Positions 1 through 8,722 of a stretch of DNA of 64,000 nucleotides are shown here, one piece after another; position 1 is the first letter of the stretch; each line of letters opens with the position of its first letter. Source of the stretch: Azoarcus olearius (GTDB lineage: Bacteria; Pseudomonadota; Gammaproteobacteria; Burkholderiales; Rhodocyclaceae); assembly GCF_001682385.1 (NCBI RefSeq), contig NZ_CP016210.1:1674001-1738000 (forward strand), read 5' to 3'. The notes beneath the pieces are model-generated. The model was not told the DNA's origin and ran no database searches. It saw only the letters and a list, made by a program, of their open reading frames with translations. Both the position numbers and the translations under genes were made by a program.

Positions 1-225
1 CGCTTTTCGCAGCCGCTCACCGGCGACTACGACAAGGACTTCGTCGGCAACCGCAGCAAGCGCGTCTTCGACGACCCGGTGGGCAAACAGTGCGGCGCGC
101 ACGAACTGGAGTTCCTGATCCAGACCTATCGCCGCGACACCGGTGAAATCATGCACGACATCTCCGCCCCGGTTTACGTGAAGGGCCGCCACTGGGGCGG
201 TTTCCGTATCGGCTACAAGGCATAG
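1..225 (+). CDS. C-terminal tail of a methyl-accepting chemotaxis protein (partial)
   Basis: The open frame enters from the left edge and stops at TAG 223-225, giving 74 residues. The tail contains KRVFDDPVGKQCGAHE and ends HWGGFRIGYKA. I recognise this as the small sensor-like segment that follows the signalling domain in many betaproteobacterial chemoreceptors; the receptor core itself lies outside the window. Its place about 200 bases upstream of a chemotaxis operon fits that reading. The 202 bases between its stop and cheV carry the sigma-28 promoter described separately. Family assignment rests on a short fragment, so it is moderately certain. Confidence 0.62.
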   Translation, partial: RFSQPLTGDYDKDFVGNRSKRVFDDPVGKQCGAHELEFLIQTYRRDTGEIMHDISAPVYVKGRHWGGFRIGYKA

Positions 226-337
226 ACGGCCGCCGAACGGGGCAGGGCGAGGCGCCGTCAAAATCCGGCACGGTGCCGCGCCGCGAGGCATGGTTGATGC
301 GAGAATGCGGAGCCGCTCCGGTCCTTGGCAGTACGCC

Positions 338-364
338 TCAAGTCTGTCGATGGCCGGTCGATAA
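338..364 (+). promoter_or_regulatory. Candidate sigma-28 (FliA) promoter of the chemotaxis operon
   Basis: TCAAGTCT at 338-345 and GTCGATAA at 357-364 are separated by exactly 11 bases. The flagellar sigma-28 consensus is TAAAGTTT-N11-GCCGATAA, so the matches are 6/8 and 7/8 with ideal spacing. It lies 63 bases before the first cheV start and is correctly oriented. Chemotaxis genes are the classic late flagellar class. No competing sigma-70 promoter stands out here. Confidence 0.65.
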
Positions 365-427
365 ACACAACATCACCTTCCGGCCGCGGCGGCCGGAGAA
401 GACAAGCCGCCCCATGCGGAGAACGAA

Positions 428-1393
428 ATGTCCGATCTGTTGAAGAACATCGATGCCCGCACCCGGCTTGCGGGCACCAACAAGCTGGAGATCCTGCTGT
501 TCACGCTGGGTACCGACCAGCGTACCGGCCGGCGCGAAACCTTCGGCATCAACGTCTTCAAGGTCCGCGAGGTGATGCGCACGCCGCAGATCACCGCTGC
601 GCCCGAGATGCCCTCGTCGGTGGAAGGCATGGTCAGCCTGCGCGGCGTGCTGGTGCCGGTGGTGGATCTGGCCAAATACGTCGGCATCGGCTCCGATTCG
701 CCGCGCGACATCATGATCGTCACCGAGTACAACGGCCACACCCAGGGCTTCCTGGTGGAGGCGGTCGATACCATCCTGCGCCTGGACTGGTCGCAGATGC
801 GGGTGCCGCCGGAAATGCTCACCGCCAACATGGGCGGGCTGGTTACCGCGGTGACCGAGCTGCAGGGCAACAAGCTGGTGATGATGCTCGACGTCGAGAA
901 GGTGCTGTCCGAGACCACCCGCTACGACGACGCCTTCCTGTTCAAGGACATCGAGGCAATCGAGGACGGCGCCACGCACACCGTGTTCTTCGCCGACGAT
1001 TCCTCGGTCGCGCGCAAGCAGATCACCCAGACGCTGGACATCCTCGGCGTGCGCCACGTCGGTTCGGTCAATGGCCGAGCGGCCTGGGAAGAGCTCAAGA
1101 AGGTGGCCGCCCATGCCGACGCCACCGGGCGCAAGGTCAAGGACATGGTCAGCCTGGTGCTGACCGACGTCGAGATGCCCGAGATGGACGGCTACATCCT
1201 GACCAAGCACATCAAGTCCGACCCGCGCTTCGAGGGGGTGCCGGTGATCATGCATTCCTCGCTGTCGGGCATGTCGAACCAGCAGCTCGGCAAGTCGGTC
1301 GGGGTGGACGAATACGTGCCCAAGTTCGAGCCGCAGCGCCTGGCGCAGACCCTGCGCCGCCTGCTCAAGCGCGACCACGCGGCCAAGGAGTGA
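428..1393 (+). CDS. cheV: CheV-type chemotaxis coupling protein (CheW domain + receiver), first copy
   Basis: This 321-residue protein has an N-terminal CheW-like domain (about residues 15-165, with ETFGINVFKVREVM and MVSLRGVLVPVVDL) followed by a response-regulator receiver (about 185-315, with FFADDSS, the phospho-acceptor in LTDVEMPEMDGY and the conserved lysine in YVPKFEP). CheV couples chemoreceptors to CheA and its receiver is thought to tune or buffer phosphoryl flow. It is the first gene of a co-directional run of five chemotaxis genes and is only 9 bases from a second, clearly homologous cheV. A GGAGAACGAA ribosome site precedes the ATG. Confidence 0.93.
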   Translation: MSDLLKNIDARTRLAGTNKLEILLFTLGTDQRTGRRETFGINVFKVREVMRTPQITAAPEMPSSVEGMVSLRGVLVPVVDLAKYVGIGSDSPRDIMIVTEYNGHTQGFLVEAVDTILRLDWSQMRVPPEMLTANMGGLVTAVTELQGNKLVMMLDVEKVLSETTRYDDAFLFKDIEAIEDGATHTVFFADDSSVARKQITQTLDILGVRHVGSVNGRAAWEELKKVAAHADATGRKVKDMVSLVLTDVEMPEMDGYILTKHIKSDPRFEGVPVIMHSSLSGMSNQQLGKSVGVDEYVPKFEPQRLAQTLRRLLKRDHAAKE

Positions 1394-1402
1394 GGTGAGC
1401 CC

Positions 1403-2359
1403 ATGCTGAATCTGGACCAGAAGGACAACGCGCTGCTCGAAGCGGTGGATGGCCGCACGATGCTGGCCGGTTCCAACCGGATGGAGATCCTGCTGTTCTC
1501 GCTCGGCACCAGCGAGACCTTCGGCATCAACGTGTTCAAGGTGCGGGAAGTCTCCAAGACCCCGTTCATCACCAAGGCGCCCAACATGCCCAATGGCGTG
1601 GAAGGCCTGATCTCGCTGCGCGGCAACGTCATCCCGGTGCTGTCGCTCGGCAAGATCCTCGGCCTGTCGCAGCCCGGCACCGGCCTCGGCGGCTCGATGA
1701 TGGTGACCGAGTACAGCAAGCGCACGCTCGGCTTCCTGGTCGACGAGGTGGACCGCATCATCCGCGTGGAATGGGACAAGGTGCGTACGCCCGACAACGT
1801 CTCGGCAGGCAACAACAGCTTCATCACCGCGATCACGGAACTCAACGACGGCAAGCTGGTGTCCATCCTCGATGTGGAAACCATCCTCGCCAACACCTTC
1901 GGCGAAGCCATCGTCGGCAACATCGCGCCGATCAGCGGCGGGCACGAGGTGAATGTGTTCTTCGTCGATGATTCCGCGGTCGCGCGGCGCAAGATCTCCG
2001 AGGTGCTCGACAAGCTCGGCGTGCGCCACAAGCACGCGCAGAACGGGCTGGAGGCCTGGACCCGCCTGGAAGGCATGGCCAGCCATGCACAGCAGATGGG
2101 CCGCCACGTCGCCGAGGAGATCGACCTGATCATGGTCGATGCCGAAATGCCCGAGATGGATGGCTATGTGCTGACCCGCAACATCAAGAACGACACGCGC
2201 TTCGAGGGCATCCCGGTAGTGATGCACTCGTCGCTGTCTTCCGACGCCAACCGGGCCATGGGAAAACGGGTTGGGGTCGATTCTTACGTGGCAAAATTCG
2301 ACGCCGATGTGCTCGCCGAAACCCTGCGCCCGCTGCTGCAGCGCGCCCGCCCGGTCTGA
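1403..2359 (+). CDS. cheV: CheV-type chemotaxis coupling protein, second copy
   Basis: This 318-residue paralogue has the same layout as its upstream neighbour: a CheW-like domain (ETFGINVFKVREVS, LISLRGNVIPVLSL) and a C-terminal receiver (FFVDDSAVAR, acceptor Asp in MVDAEMPEMDGY, lysine in YVAKFDAD). The two copies share long identical stretches such as FGINVFKVREV and EMPEMDGY, so they probably arose by tandem duplication. They differ in the region just before the receiver, so they may serve different receptor sets. Spacing to cheY is 30 bases, consistent with one transcript. Confidence 0.92.
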   Translation: MLNLDQKDNALLEAVDGRTMLAGSNRMEILLFSLGTSETFGINVFKVREVSKTPFITKAPNMPNGVEGLISLRGNVIPVLSLGKILGLSQPGTGLGGSMMVTEYSKRTLGFLVDEVDRIIRVEWDKVRTPDNVSAGNNSFITAITELNDGKLVSILDVETILANTFGEAIVGNIAPISGGHEVNVFFVDDSAVARRKISEVLDKLGVRHKHAQNGLEAWTRLEGMASHAQQMGRHVAEEIDLIMVDAEMPEMDGYVLTRNIKNDTRFEGIPVVMHSSLSSDANRAMGKRVGVDSYVAKFDADVLAETLRPLLQRARPV

Positions 2360-2389
2360 GCCGCCCGCCCGCGAATTACGGAGACCAAG

Positions 2390-2791
2390 ATGGCCGACCC
2401 CAAGATGAAATTCCTCGTCGTCGACGACTTCTCGACCATGCGCCGCATCGTGCGCAATCTGTTGAAGGAACTCGGCTACACCAACGTGGACGAGGCCGAA
2501 GACGGCGCGGTTGCGCTGCAGAAGCTCAACAGCGCGCCGTTCGACTTCGTCGTCACCGACTGGAACATGCCCAACATGGACGGGCTGACGCTGCTGCAGA
2601 CCATCCGTCAGACGCCGCAGCTCAAGCACCTGCCGGTGCTGATGATCACCGCCGAGGCGAAGAAGGAAAACATCATCGCCGCCGCCCAGGCCGGCGCCAG
2701 CGGCTACATCGTCAAGCCCTTCACCGCGGCGACCCTGGCTGAAAAGCTGGAAAAGATCTTCGAACGTCTCGGCAAGAGCACCGTCGCCTGA
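2390..2791 (+). CDS. cheY: Chemotaxis response regulator CheY
   Basis: A single-domain receiver of 133 residues. Acidic pocket residues are in [10 protein letters not shown], the phospho-acceptor is Asp57 in [12 protein letters not shown], the switch threonine is in [11 protein letters not shown] and the conserved lysine is in [19 protein letters not shown] and AEAKKENI are hallmark sequences of flagellar-switch-binding CheY rather than of generic receivers. It would carry the phosphoryl group from CheA to FliM and be reset by the phosphatase CheZ encoded directly downstream. Confidence 0.96.
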   Translation: MADPKMKFLVVDDFSTMRRIVRNLLKELGYTNVDEAEDGAVALQKLNSAPFDFVVTDWNMPNMDGLTLLQTIRQTPQLKHLPVLMITAEAKKENIIAAAQAGASGYIVKPFTAATLAEKLEKIFERLGKSTVA

Positions 2792-2825
2792 GCCGCCCCG
2801 GACAAGAAAGGACAGGAGCCAGAGG

Positions 2826-3716
2826 ATGGCCAAGAAGCTGAAATTTGACGAAGCGGGCGACTCCGACGATCTGCAGGCCTTGTTCGACAGCATCGCGTCG
2901 GCGCCGTCCGCGCCGGTGGCAGAAGCTGTCGCCGTCAAACCCGCGGCCGCACCGGCGCCTGCCCCTGCGGCCGCGTCCGGTGCCGCGGGCGACAACGACG
3001 AACTGCAGGCGCTGTTCGATGCCGTCGCCGCGGAGTTTTCCGAGCCTGCGCCCACGCCGGCCGCACCGCAGCCGGCGGTGCCCGCTGCCGCGCCGGCGGC
3101 CGAAGAACACAGCTGCGACGTGGTGTTCACCCGGCTCGGCAAGCTCACCCGCCAGGTGCACGACATGCTGGGCGAACTCGGTTTCGACCAGGCCCTGCAG
3201 GAAGTGGCCGAGGCCATTCCCGACGCTCGTCAGCGCCTCAACTACATCGCGCAGATGACCGAGCAGGCTGCCAGCCGCGTGCTCAACGCCACCGACATCG
3301 CCCAGCCGCTGCAGGATCAGGTCGAGTCGGAAGCTGAAGCCTTGCAGGCGCGCTGGGACAAGCTCTTCGCGCAGCAACTCTCGGTCGATGAGTTCAAGCA
3401 GCTGGCACTGGAGACGCGCGGCTTTCTCGGCACCGCGGCGCAGAACAGCCGGGCCACCAACGCCCAGTTGCTCGAGATCATGATGGCGCAGGACTTCCAG
3501 GACCTTACCGGCCAGGTCATCAAGCGCGTCGTCGACATGGCGCAGACCCTGGAAACCCAGCTGCTGCAGGTCCTGCTCGAAGTCACCCCGGCCGAGAAGC
3601 GCAACGACAAGCACAGCGGGTTGATGAACGGCCCGGTGATCAGCAGCGAAGGGCGCGACGACGTGGTGACCAGCCAGGGGCAGGTCGACGACCTGCTCGA
3701 AAGCCTGGGATTCTGA
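2826..3716 (+). CDS. cheZ: Protein phosphatase CheZ
   Basis: A 296-residue CheZ, longer than the roughly 214-residue E. coli protein because of an N-terminal extension. The catalytic helix motif is QDFQDLTGQVIKRV (about residues 221-234), which supplies the glutamine that attacks CheY-P. The extreme C-terminus, VDDLLESLGF, is the CheY-binding peptide after a flexible linker. The extension contains two copies of a short acidic motif (DDLQALFDSIA near residue 16 and DELQALFDAVA near 58) separated by Ala/Pro-rich sequence. It sits between cheY and cheA in the operon, as expected for its role in terminating the signal. Confidence 0.95.
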   Translation: MAKKLKFDEAGDSDDLQALFDSIASAPSAPVAEAVAVKPAAAPAPAPAAASGAAGDNDELQALFDAVAAEFSEPAPTPAAPQPAVPAAAPAAEEHSCDVVFTRLGKLTRQVHDMLGELGFDQALQEVAEAIPDARQRLNYIAQMTEQAASRVLNATDIAQPLQDQVESEAEALQARWDKLFAQQLSVDEFKQLALETRGFLGTAAQNSRATNAQLLEIMMAQDFQDLTGQVIKRVVDMAQTLETQLLQVLLEVTPAEKRNDKHSGLMNGPVISSEGRDDVVTSQGQVDDLLESLGF

Positions 3717-3792
3717 ACACAGGCCGGGCACCGCCCGGCACGGCAACACCGGCGCCACACCGCCGCAGACAAGAAATACGGGAGCTTGAGCC

Positions 3793-5697
3793 ATGAGTGA
3801 CTTTGCCGGGATGGAAGACTTGCTGCAGGACTTCCTGATCGAAGCCGGGGACCTGCTGTCCGGTGTGGACAACAAGCTCGTCGATCTCGAGCGCTCGCCC
3901 GGTGACCGCGGGCTGCTCAACGACATCTTCCGCGGCTTTCACACCATCAAGGGTGGGGCAGGTTTTCTCAACGCCACCGAACTGGTGGCGCTGTGTCACC
4001 TGACCGAAAACCTGTTCGACAAGCTGCGCAACGGCGAACTCTCGATCACCGCCGAAGTGATGGACATGATCCTCGCCGCGACGGCCTCGGTGCGCGACAT
4101 GTTCGGCTACCTGGAGCGCGGCGCGCAGCCGCCGGCGGCCGATCCGCAGCTGATGGCCGGGCTGAAGGCGGTGATCGCCGGCGAGGCGCCGCCTGCCGCC
4201 GCGCCGGCCGCGGCCGCACCCGCCGCGGCGCCCCAGCCGGCGTCGCAGGCCAAGGCCGGCGGCGCCAACGAGCCGGACTGGAACCTGCTGTACAACGCGG
4301 TCACCGGGCTGCCGGTGCCGGTGGGTGCGGCGCCGGCGCAGGTGCTTGATCCGGTGCCCGCGCAGCCGGAGAAGAATCCGGAAGAGATCATCCAGGCCGC
4401 GATCGGCCGCCGCTCGACCGACCGGCCGGGCGGGGCGGTGCCGGTGGGCCGCCGCGAGGGCGAGCGCCAGCGCGACAACTCGATTCGCGTCGATACCGCG
4501 CGCCTCGACCAGGTGCTCAACCTGTCGGGCGAAATCGGTCTGACCAAGAACCGCCTCAACGCGCTGCGCAGCGACATCCTCTCGGGCCGCAACGACACCG
4601 AAACCCTGCACGCGCTCGATCTGGCGGTGAGCCAGCTCGACCTGCTGGTGTCCGATCTGCAGAACGCGGTCATGAAGACCCGCATGCAGCCGATCGGCCG
4701 CCTTTTCCAGAAGTATCCGCGGATCGCCCGCGACCTCGCCCGCAACCTGGGCAAGGACGTGGAGCTCGTGCTGGCGGGCGAAGAGACCGAGATCGACAAG
4801 ACCATGATCGAGGACTTGTCCGATCCCATCATCCACCTGATCCGCAATGCGGTGGACCATGGCGTCGAGGACAAGGCGGAGCGCCTTGCCAGTGGCAAGC
4901 CGGAGAAGTCGATCGTGCGCCTGGAGGCGCGCCAGGAGGGCGATCATATCGTCATCATGGTGGCGGACGACGGGCGCGGCATGAATGCCGAGCGTCTGCG
5001 CGCGAAGGCGCTGCAGAAGGGCCTCATCACCGATGAGGAGGCCAACACCATGGACGAGCGCCAGAGCTTCAACCTGGTGTTCCTGCCGGGCTTCTCGATG
5101 GCGGCACAGATTTCCGACGTTTCCGGGCGCGGGGTCGGCATGGATGTGGTGCGCACCAACATCCAGAAGCTGAACGGTTCGATCGACATCCGTTCGGTGC
5201 AGGGCAAGGGCACCACCTTCGTCATCAGCCTGCCGCTGACGCTGGCGATCCTGCCGGTGCTGCTGGTGCGGCTGGGCGAGCAGCCGCTGGCCGTGCCGTT
5301 GTCGATGGTGCGCGAGATCCTGCCGATCGACATCAAGGAGGTTCAGGAGGTCGGCGGCCGCGCCACCATGGTGGTGCGCGGCGAGGTACTGCCGGTGCTG
5401 CCGCTGGCGGCCCTGCTCGGATGGCCGCAGGAGCGCACGCCGGAGTACGGCGTGCTGATGCAGACCGCCGAGCTGTCCTTCATCCTTGCAATCGACAGCT
5501 TCGCCGGCCGCGAGGACGCGGTGATCAAGTCGCTCGACGACTTCCGTCCCAAGGGCGTGGCAGGCGTCACCACGCTCTCCAACGGCCAGATCGTGTTGAT
5601 CCTGGACATGAAGGAACTGCTCGGCGCGGCCGGCGAGCACCGCGGCGTGCCGAGGGCCACGCTACTGCGCGATATGGCGGTTCCTGCGCTGGCCTGA
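3793..5697 (+). CDS. cheA: Chemotaxis histidine kinase CheA
   Basis: A 634-residue CheA with an N-terminal HPt domain (phospho-accepting His50 in FHTIKGGAGF), an Ala/Pro-rich linker, a dimerisation helix pair starting near NSIRVDTARLDQVLN, an ATPase domain (HLIRNAVDHGVE, VADDGRGM, GRGVGMDVV) and a C-terminal CheW-like domain ending about residue 620. I see no recognisable P2 CheY-docking domain in the 120-230 linker, so CheY may be phosphorylated directly from P1. It is the last gene of the operon and is followed by an intrinsic terminator. No cheW, cheR, cheB or cheD is adjacent; these must lie elsewhere. Confidence 0.95.
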   Translation: MSDFAGMEDLLQDFLIEAGDLLSGVDNKLVDLERSPGDRGLLNDIFRGFHTIKGGAGFLNATELVALCHLTENLFDKLRNGELSITAEVMDMILAATASVRDMFGYLERGAQPPAADPQLMAGLKAVIAGEAPPAAAPAAAAPAAAPQPASQAKAGGANEPDWNLLYNAVTGLPVPVGAAPAQVLDPVPAQPEKNPEEIIQAAIGRRSTDRPGGAVPVGRREGERQRDNSIRVDTARLDQVLNLSGEIGLTKNRLNALRSDILSGRNDTETLHALDLAVSQLDLLVSDLQNAVMKTRMQPIGRLFQKYPRIARDLARNLGKDVELVLAGEETEIDKTMIEDLSDPIIHLIRNAVDHGVEDKAERLASGKPEKSIVRLEARQEGDHIVIMVADDGRGMNAERLRAKALQKGLITDEEANTMDERQSFNLVFLPGFSMAAQISDVSGRGVGMDVVRTNIQKLNGSIDIRSVQGKGTTFVISLPLTLAILPVLLVRLGEQPLAVPLSMVREILPIDIKEVQEVGGRATMVVRGEVLPVLPLAALLGWPQERTPEYGVLMQTAELSFILAIDSFAGREDAVIKSLDDFRPKGVAGVTTLSNGQIVLILDMKELLGAAGEHRGVPRATLLRDMAVPALA

Positions 5698-5721
5698 CCC
5701 GCCCGCCTGCTCCCAACCCGC

Positions 5722-5753
5722 AAACCCGGCGCTTCAGCCGGGTTTGTTGTTTT
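5722..5753 (+). terminator. Intrinsic terminator of the chemotaxis operon
   Basis: AAACCCGGC (5722-5730) pairs with GCCGGGTTT (5737-5745) across a six-base loop and is followed by TGTTGTTTT. It lies 25 bases after the cheA stop codon and closes the operon. Confidence 0.85.
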
Positions 5754-5816
5754 GTGCGGGGGGCTTGCCTAGGATGAACCACAGGGGATCGCATCCTGCG
5801 CCCCGATGGGGGAACC

Positions 5817-6128
5817 ATGGCGGGATTCGATTTCGATCACTGGTGCGACTTGGCCAAACGCGATCCGGCAGCTTTCTTCCATGCCCGACACCGGCTGATC
5901 GAGCGCTTCATCGAATCGCACCCCGCGCCCCAGGCCCGCCGGCTGCGCGAGATGCAGGCCTTCATCGACTGCGTGCGGGTGTCCTCGGGCACGCCGATGG
6001 GGGCTGTCCGCAACATCGCCGGGCTGATGCAGGAACGTCTCGACGTGTTGCGGCGCAAGGGGGCCGAGTTGAATGCGGCGGGGGAGCGCCTGAAGGAGAT
6101 GATGCACCGGCTCGAAGAACACATCTGA
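5817..6128 (+). CDS. DUF3135 family small protein
   Basis: A 103-residue soluble, helical protein. It starts FDFDHWCDLAKRDPAAF and contains RLREMQAFIDCVRVSSGTPMGA, which I recognise as the DUF3135 pattern; the biochemical function of this family is not known to me. The last third is predicted to be a charged helix (ERLKEMMHRLEEHI). It stands alone between the che terminator and convergent tal, with a GGGGGAA ribosome site before ATG 5817. Confidence 0.7.
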   Translation: MAGFDFDHWCDLAKRDPAAFFHARHRLIERFIESHPAPQARRLREMQAFIDCVRVSSGTPMGAVRNIAGLMQERLDVLRRKGAELNAAGERLKEMMHRLEEHI

Positions 6129-6143
6129 GCCGGTGCAGCGTTT

Positions 6144-7217
6144 TCAGGCAGTGAGTTCGAGCAGCTTGGCGAAGGCCTGTTCGAATTGCGTCAGGCCGTC
6201 CTGCTGCAGCGACTCACCCACCGCGTCGAGGTCGATACCGAGGCCGGCCAGCGCCTCGTAATGCGCGCGTGCTTCTGCCACGCCGTCTTCCAGCGTTGCT
6301 GCGGCCTTGCCGTGATCCAGCAGCGCCGCCAGTGTGGCGTCGGGCAGGGTATTGACCGTCTGTGCGCCGATCAGCGGCTCCACGTACAGCAGGTCGGGAT
6401 AAGCCGGGTTCTTGGTGCCGGTGCTCGCCCACAGCATGTACTGCGGCCGCGCCCCCGCCGCCCGCAGCGGAGCGAATTCGGGCCCGCCAAACACGGCGCG
6501 GTTGCGCTGGTAGGCAAGTTTGGCCATTGCCACCGCCGTCTTGCCGAGATGGGGCAGCCCCGCTTCGCCACTGGCCTCCAACCGGGTGTCGACCAAGGTA
6601 TCGACGCGCGACAGGAAGAGGCTGGCCACCGACATCACCGCCGTGACATCGCCGCCCTGCTGCTGCAGGCGCGACAGGCCGCGCACGTAAGCCTGCGCGA
6701 CCGCGTCCACATGGGCCAGCGAGAACATCAGCGTGACGTTGACGCTGATGCCGCGCGCGATCAGCGCCTCGATGGCTTCCAGCCCCGCGGGGGTGGCCGG
6801 CACCTTGATCAGCAGGTTGGGGCGGTCCACCGCGGCTTTCAGGCGCACGCCGGCGGCGATCGTGGCCGCGGCGTCGTGGGCCAGCGCGGGCGACACCTCA
6901 AGGCTGACGTAGCCGGCCTCGCCCTTGCTGTCGCGGTAGAGCGGCAGCAGCAGGTCGCAGCCCCGCTGCACGTCCGGAACGACCAGGCCCTCGTAGCAGG
7001 CTTCCGCCCCCCGTTTCTCCGCTTTCAAGGCCGCCAGGTCGTCGCCGTAGTAGCGCCCGTCGGCGATTGCCTTGTAGAAGATCGCCGGATTGGTGGTGAC
7101 GCCACTGACCCCTTCGTCGATGAAACGCGCCAGGTGGCCGTCGTTGAGCAGGGTACGGGAGAGGTTGTCGAGCCAGACTTGCTGGCCGTGCTGGCGGACC
7201 TGGAGCAGCGGTTTCAT
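6144..7217 (-). CDS. tal: Transaldolase
   Basis: A 357-residue transaldolase of the longer (about 350-380 aa) subfamily. It interconverts sedoheptulose-7-phosphate plus glyceraldehyde-3-phosphate with erythrose-4-phosphate plus fructose-6-phosphate in the cytosol. The N-terminal GVSGVTTNPAIFYKAI is the family signature and the Schiff-base lysine is in NLLIKVPATPAGLEAI. The C-terminal half keeps YMLWASTGTKNPAYPD and YVEPLIGAQTVNT. I chose ATG 7217 (MKPLLQVRQ) because upstream sequence in the same frame is low-complexity and overlaps truC. It lies 13 bases after the truC stop, so the two are probably co-transcribed. Confidence 0.93.
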   Translation of the reverse strand: MKPLLQVRQHGQQVWLDNLSRTLLNDGHLARFIDEGVSGVTTNPAIFYKAIADGRYYGDDLAALKAEKRGAEACYEGLVVPDVQRGCDLLLPLYRDSKGEAGYVSLEVSPALAHDAAATIAAGVRLKAAVDRPNLLIKVPATPAGLEAIEALIARGISVNVTLMFSLAHVDAVAQAYVRGLSRLQQQGGDVTAVMSVASLFLSRVDTLVDTRLEASGEAGLPHLGKTAVAMAKLAYQRNRAVFGGPEFAPLRAAGARPQYMLWASTGTKNPAYPDLLYVEPLIGAQTVNTLPDATLAALLDHGKAAATLEDGVAEARAHYEALAGLGIDLDAVGESLQQDGLTQFEQAFAKLLELTA

Positions 7218-7230
7218 GGCGGCGCGGAAC

Positions 7231-8013
7231 TTAGCGGGTGGATTCGGGGAAACACGCATTGTGCCCCGTATCCCCGTCGGCCGGAAGGCGCGCCAGCGCG
7301 TCATGCCAACCGAGTGCGTCGGCGACCGCGCGGAAGTCTGGCGCGGGGGCGGCATGCAACTGCAGCGGCGCGTCGCGCTGCGGATGGCGCAGTTCGATGT
7401 CGGTGCAGGCGAGCAGCATCCGTTCGCTGCCGAAGTGCGCCTGGAACATGCGATTGTGCTTGCCCTTGCCGAAGGTCGAGTCGCCGATGATGGGGTGGGA
7501 GATGTGCTTCAGGTGCCGCCTGATCTGGTGGCGGCGCCCGGTTTCCGGTTCCAGCGCGAGCAGCGCGTAGCGGCTGGTGGGATAGCGGTCGACCGCCCAG
7601 GGCAGCTCTGCGGTTGCGAGGCGGCGGAAATGGGTGATCGCGGGCTGCGGCGCGAAGACCTTGTCCTCGGCGACGTGCTCGACCGGGTCGAAGCGGCGGC
7701 TCAGCGGATGGTCGATCGTGCCCGCCTCGGCCGGATGACCGCGCACGATGGCGACATACTGCTTGCGCACGGCGCGGGTTTCGAACTGCGTCGCGAGCCG
7801 TCCGGCGGTGTCGCGGTCGAGCGCGAACACGAGCACGCCCGAAGTGCCTTTGTCGAGACGGTGTACCGGGTGCACGTGGCGGCCGAGCTGGTCGCGCAGC
7901 AGTTGCACCGCGAAGCGTTCCTCGTGCGCGTCGAGCGCGCTGCGGTGTACCAGCAGCCCGGAGGGCTTGTGGATGGCGACGAGGTGTTCGTCTTGATAAA
8001 GGATCTCGAGCAC
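7231..8013 (-). CDS. truC: tRNA pseudouridine(65) synthase TruC (RluA family)
   Basis: A 260-residue RluA-type pseudouridine synthase. The catalytic aspartate is in HPVHRLDKGTSGVLVF (about residues 48-63), and the LEPETGRRHQIRRHLKHI motif binds RNA. The short single-domain form without an S4 domain and the start LEILYQDEHLVAIHKPSGLLVH match TruC, which modifies U65 in tRNA. I chose GTG 8013; extending upstream would read through the sodB terminator hairpin. No Shine-Dalgarno site is obvious before this GTG, so the start is less certain than the family. Confidence 0.85.
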   Translation of the reverse strand: MLEILYQDEHLVAIHKPSGLLVHRSALDAHEERFAVQLLRDQLGRHVHPVHRLDKGTSGVLVFALDRDTAGRLATQFETRAVRKQYVAIVRGHPAEAGTIDHPLSRRFDPVEHVAEDKVFAPQPAITHFRRLATAELPWAVDRYPTSRYALLALEPETGRRHQIRRHLKHISHPIIGDSTFGKGKHNRMFQAHFGSERMLLACTDIELRHPQRDAPLQLHAAPAPDFRAVADALGWHDALARLPADGDTGHNACFPESTR

Positions 8014-8025
8014 GGGCGGGAGTGG

Positions 8026-8058
8026 AAAAAGAAAAAGCGACCCGGTCGGGTCGCTTTT
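8026..8058 (-). terminator. Intrinsic terminator of sodB
   Basis: On the minus strand AAAAGCGACCC (8058-8048) pairs with GGGTCGCTTTT (8043-8033) around a four-base loop and runs into TTTTTCTTTTT. It lies 38 bases after the sodB stop and only 13 bases before the truC start, which insulates truC from sodB transcription. Confidence 0.88.
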
Positions 8059-8095
8059 GCTGCCGCGGGTGCGTGCACCCGCGAGGCAGGCGGGA

Positions 8096-8680
8096 TCAGG
8101 CGAAGTTCTGCGCCGCGAAATCCCAGTTGGCGAGCTTCTCGAGGAAGGTCTCGACGAACTTGGGACGCAGGTTGCGGTAGTCGATGTAGTAGGCGTGTTC
8201 CCACACATCGATACAGAGCAGAGCCTTGTCGCCGGTGGTCAGCGGGGTGCCGGCAGCGCCCATGTTGACGATGTCCACCGAGCCGTCGGCCTTCTTCACC
8301 AGCCAGGTCCAGCCGGAGCCGAAATTGCCCACGGCGGAGGTCTGGAAAGCCTTCTTGAAGTCGTCGAACGAGCCCCACTTGGCCTTGATCGCGTCAGCCA
8401 GCGCGCCGGTCGGTTCGCCACCGCCGTTCGGCTTCATGCTGTTCCAGAAGAAGGTGTGGTTCCAGACCTGCGCCGAGTTGTTGTACACGCCGCCGGCCGG
8501 GGCCTTCTTGATAATGGCTTCGAGGTCGAGGTTCTCGTACTCGGTGCCCTTGATCAGGTTGTTGAGGTTGGTGACGTAGGCTTGGTGGTGCTTGCCGTAG
8601 TGGAATTCCAGCGTTTCTTCGGAGATGGCCGGCGCCAGGGCGTTCTTGGCGTAGGGCAGGGGGGGCAGCGTGTGTTCCAT
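8096..8680 (-). CDS. sodB: Iron superoxide dismutase
   Basis: A 194-residue Fe/Mn-family superoxide dismutase that removes cytosolic superoxide. Metal ligands are His27-region [10 protein letters not shown], the His in [11 protein letters not shown], and the Asp/His of the [13 protein letters not shown] signature. Iron-type features include [15 protein letters not shown] and FGSGWTWLV; lack of a signal peptide places it in the cytoplasm. AGGAG lies six bases before ATG 8680. It is monocistronic, with its own promoter candidate at 8723-8752 and a terminator at 8026-8058. Confidence 0.96.
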   Translation of the reverse strand: MEHTLPPLPYAKNALAPAISEETLEFHYGKHHQAYVTNLNNLIKGTEYENLDLEAIIKKAPAGGVYNNSAQVWNHTFFWNSMKPNGGGEPTGALADAIKAKWGSFDDFKKAFQTSAVGNFGSGWTWLVKKADGSVDIVNMGAAGTPLTTGDKALLCIDVWEHAYYIDYRNLRPKFVETFLEKLANWDFAAQNFA

Positions 8681-8722
8681 CGAATTCTCCTGTCTGTGTC
8701 CGTTGGGGGGTAAAGTCCGACA

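Noticed and set aside
240-340. Sigma-54 promoter upstream of cheV
   Set aside because: GGCACG and TTGGCAGTACG look similar to parts of the consensus, but no correctly spaced TTGC element exists; the sigma-28 match is much better.
338-3217. A 959-codon minus-strand frame through the chemotaxis genes
   Set aside because: It is opposite cheV, cheV, cheY and cheZ, all of which have diagnostic motifs; codon pattern fits antisense of high-GC genes.
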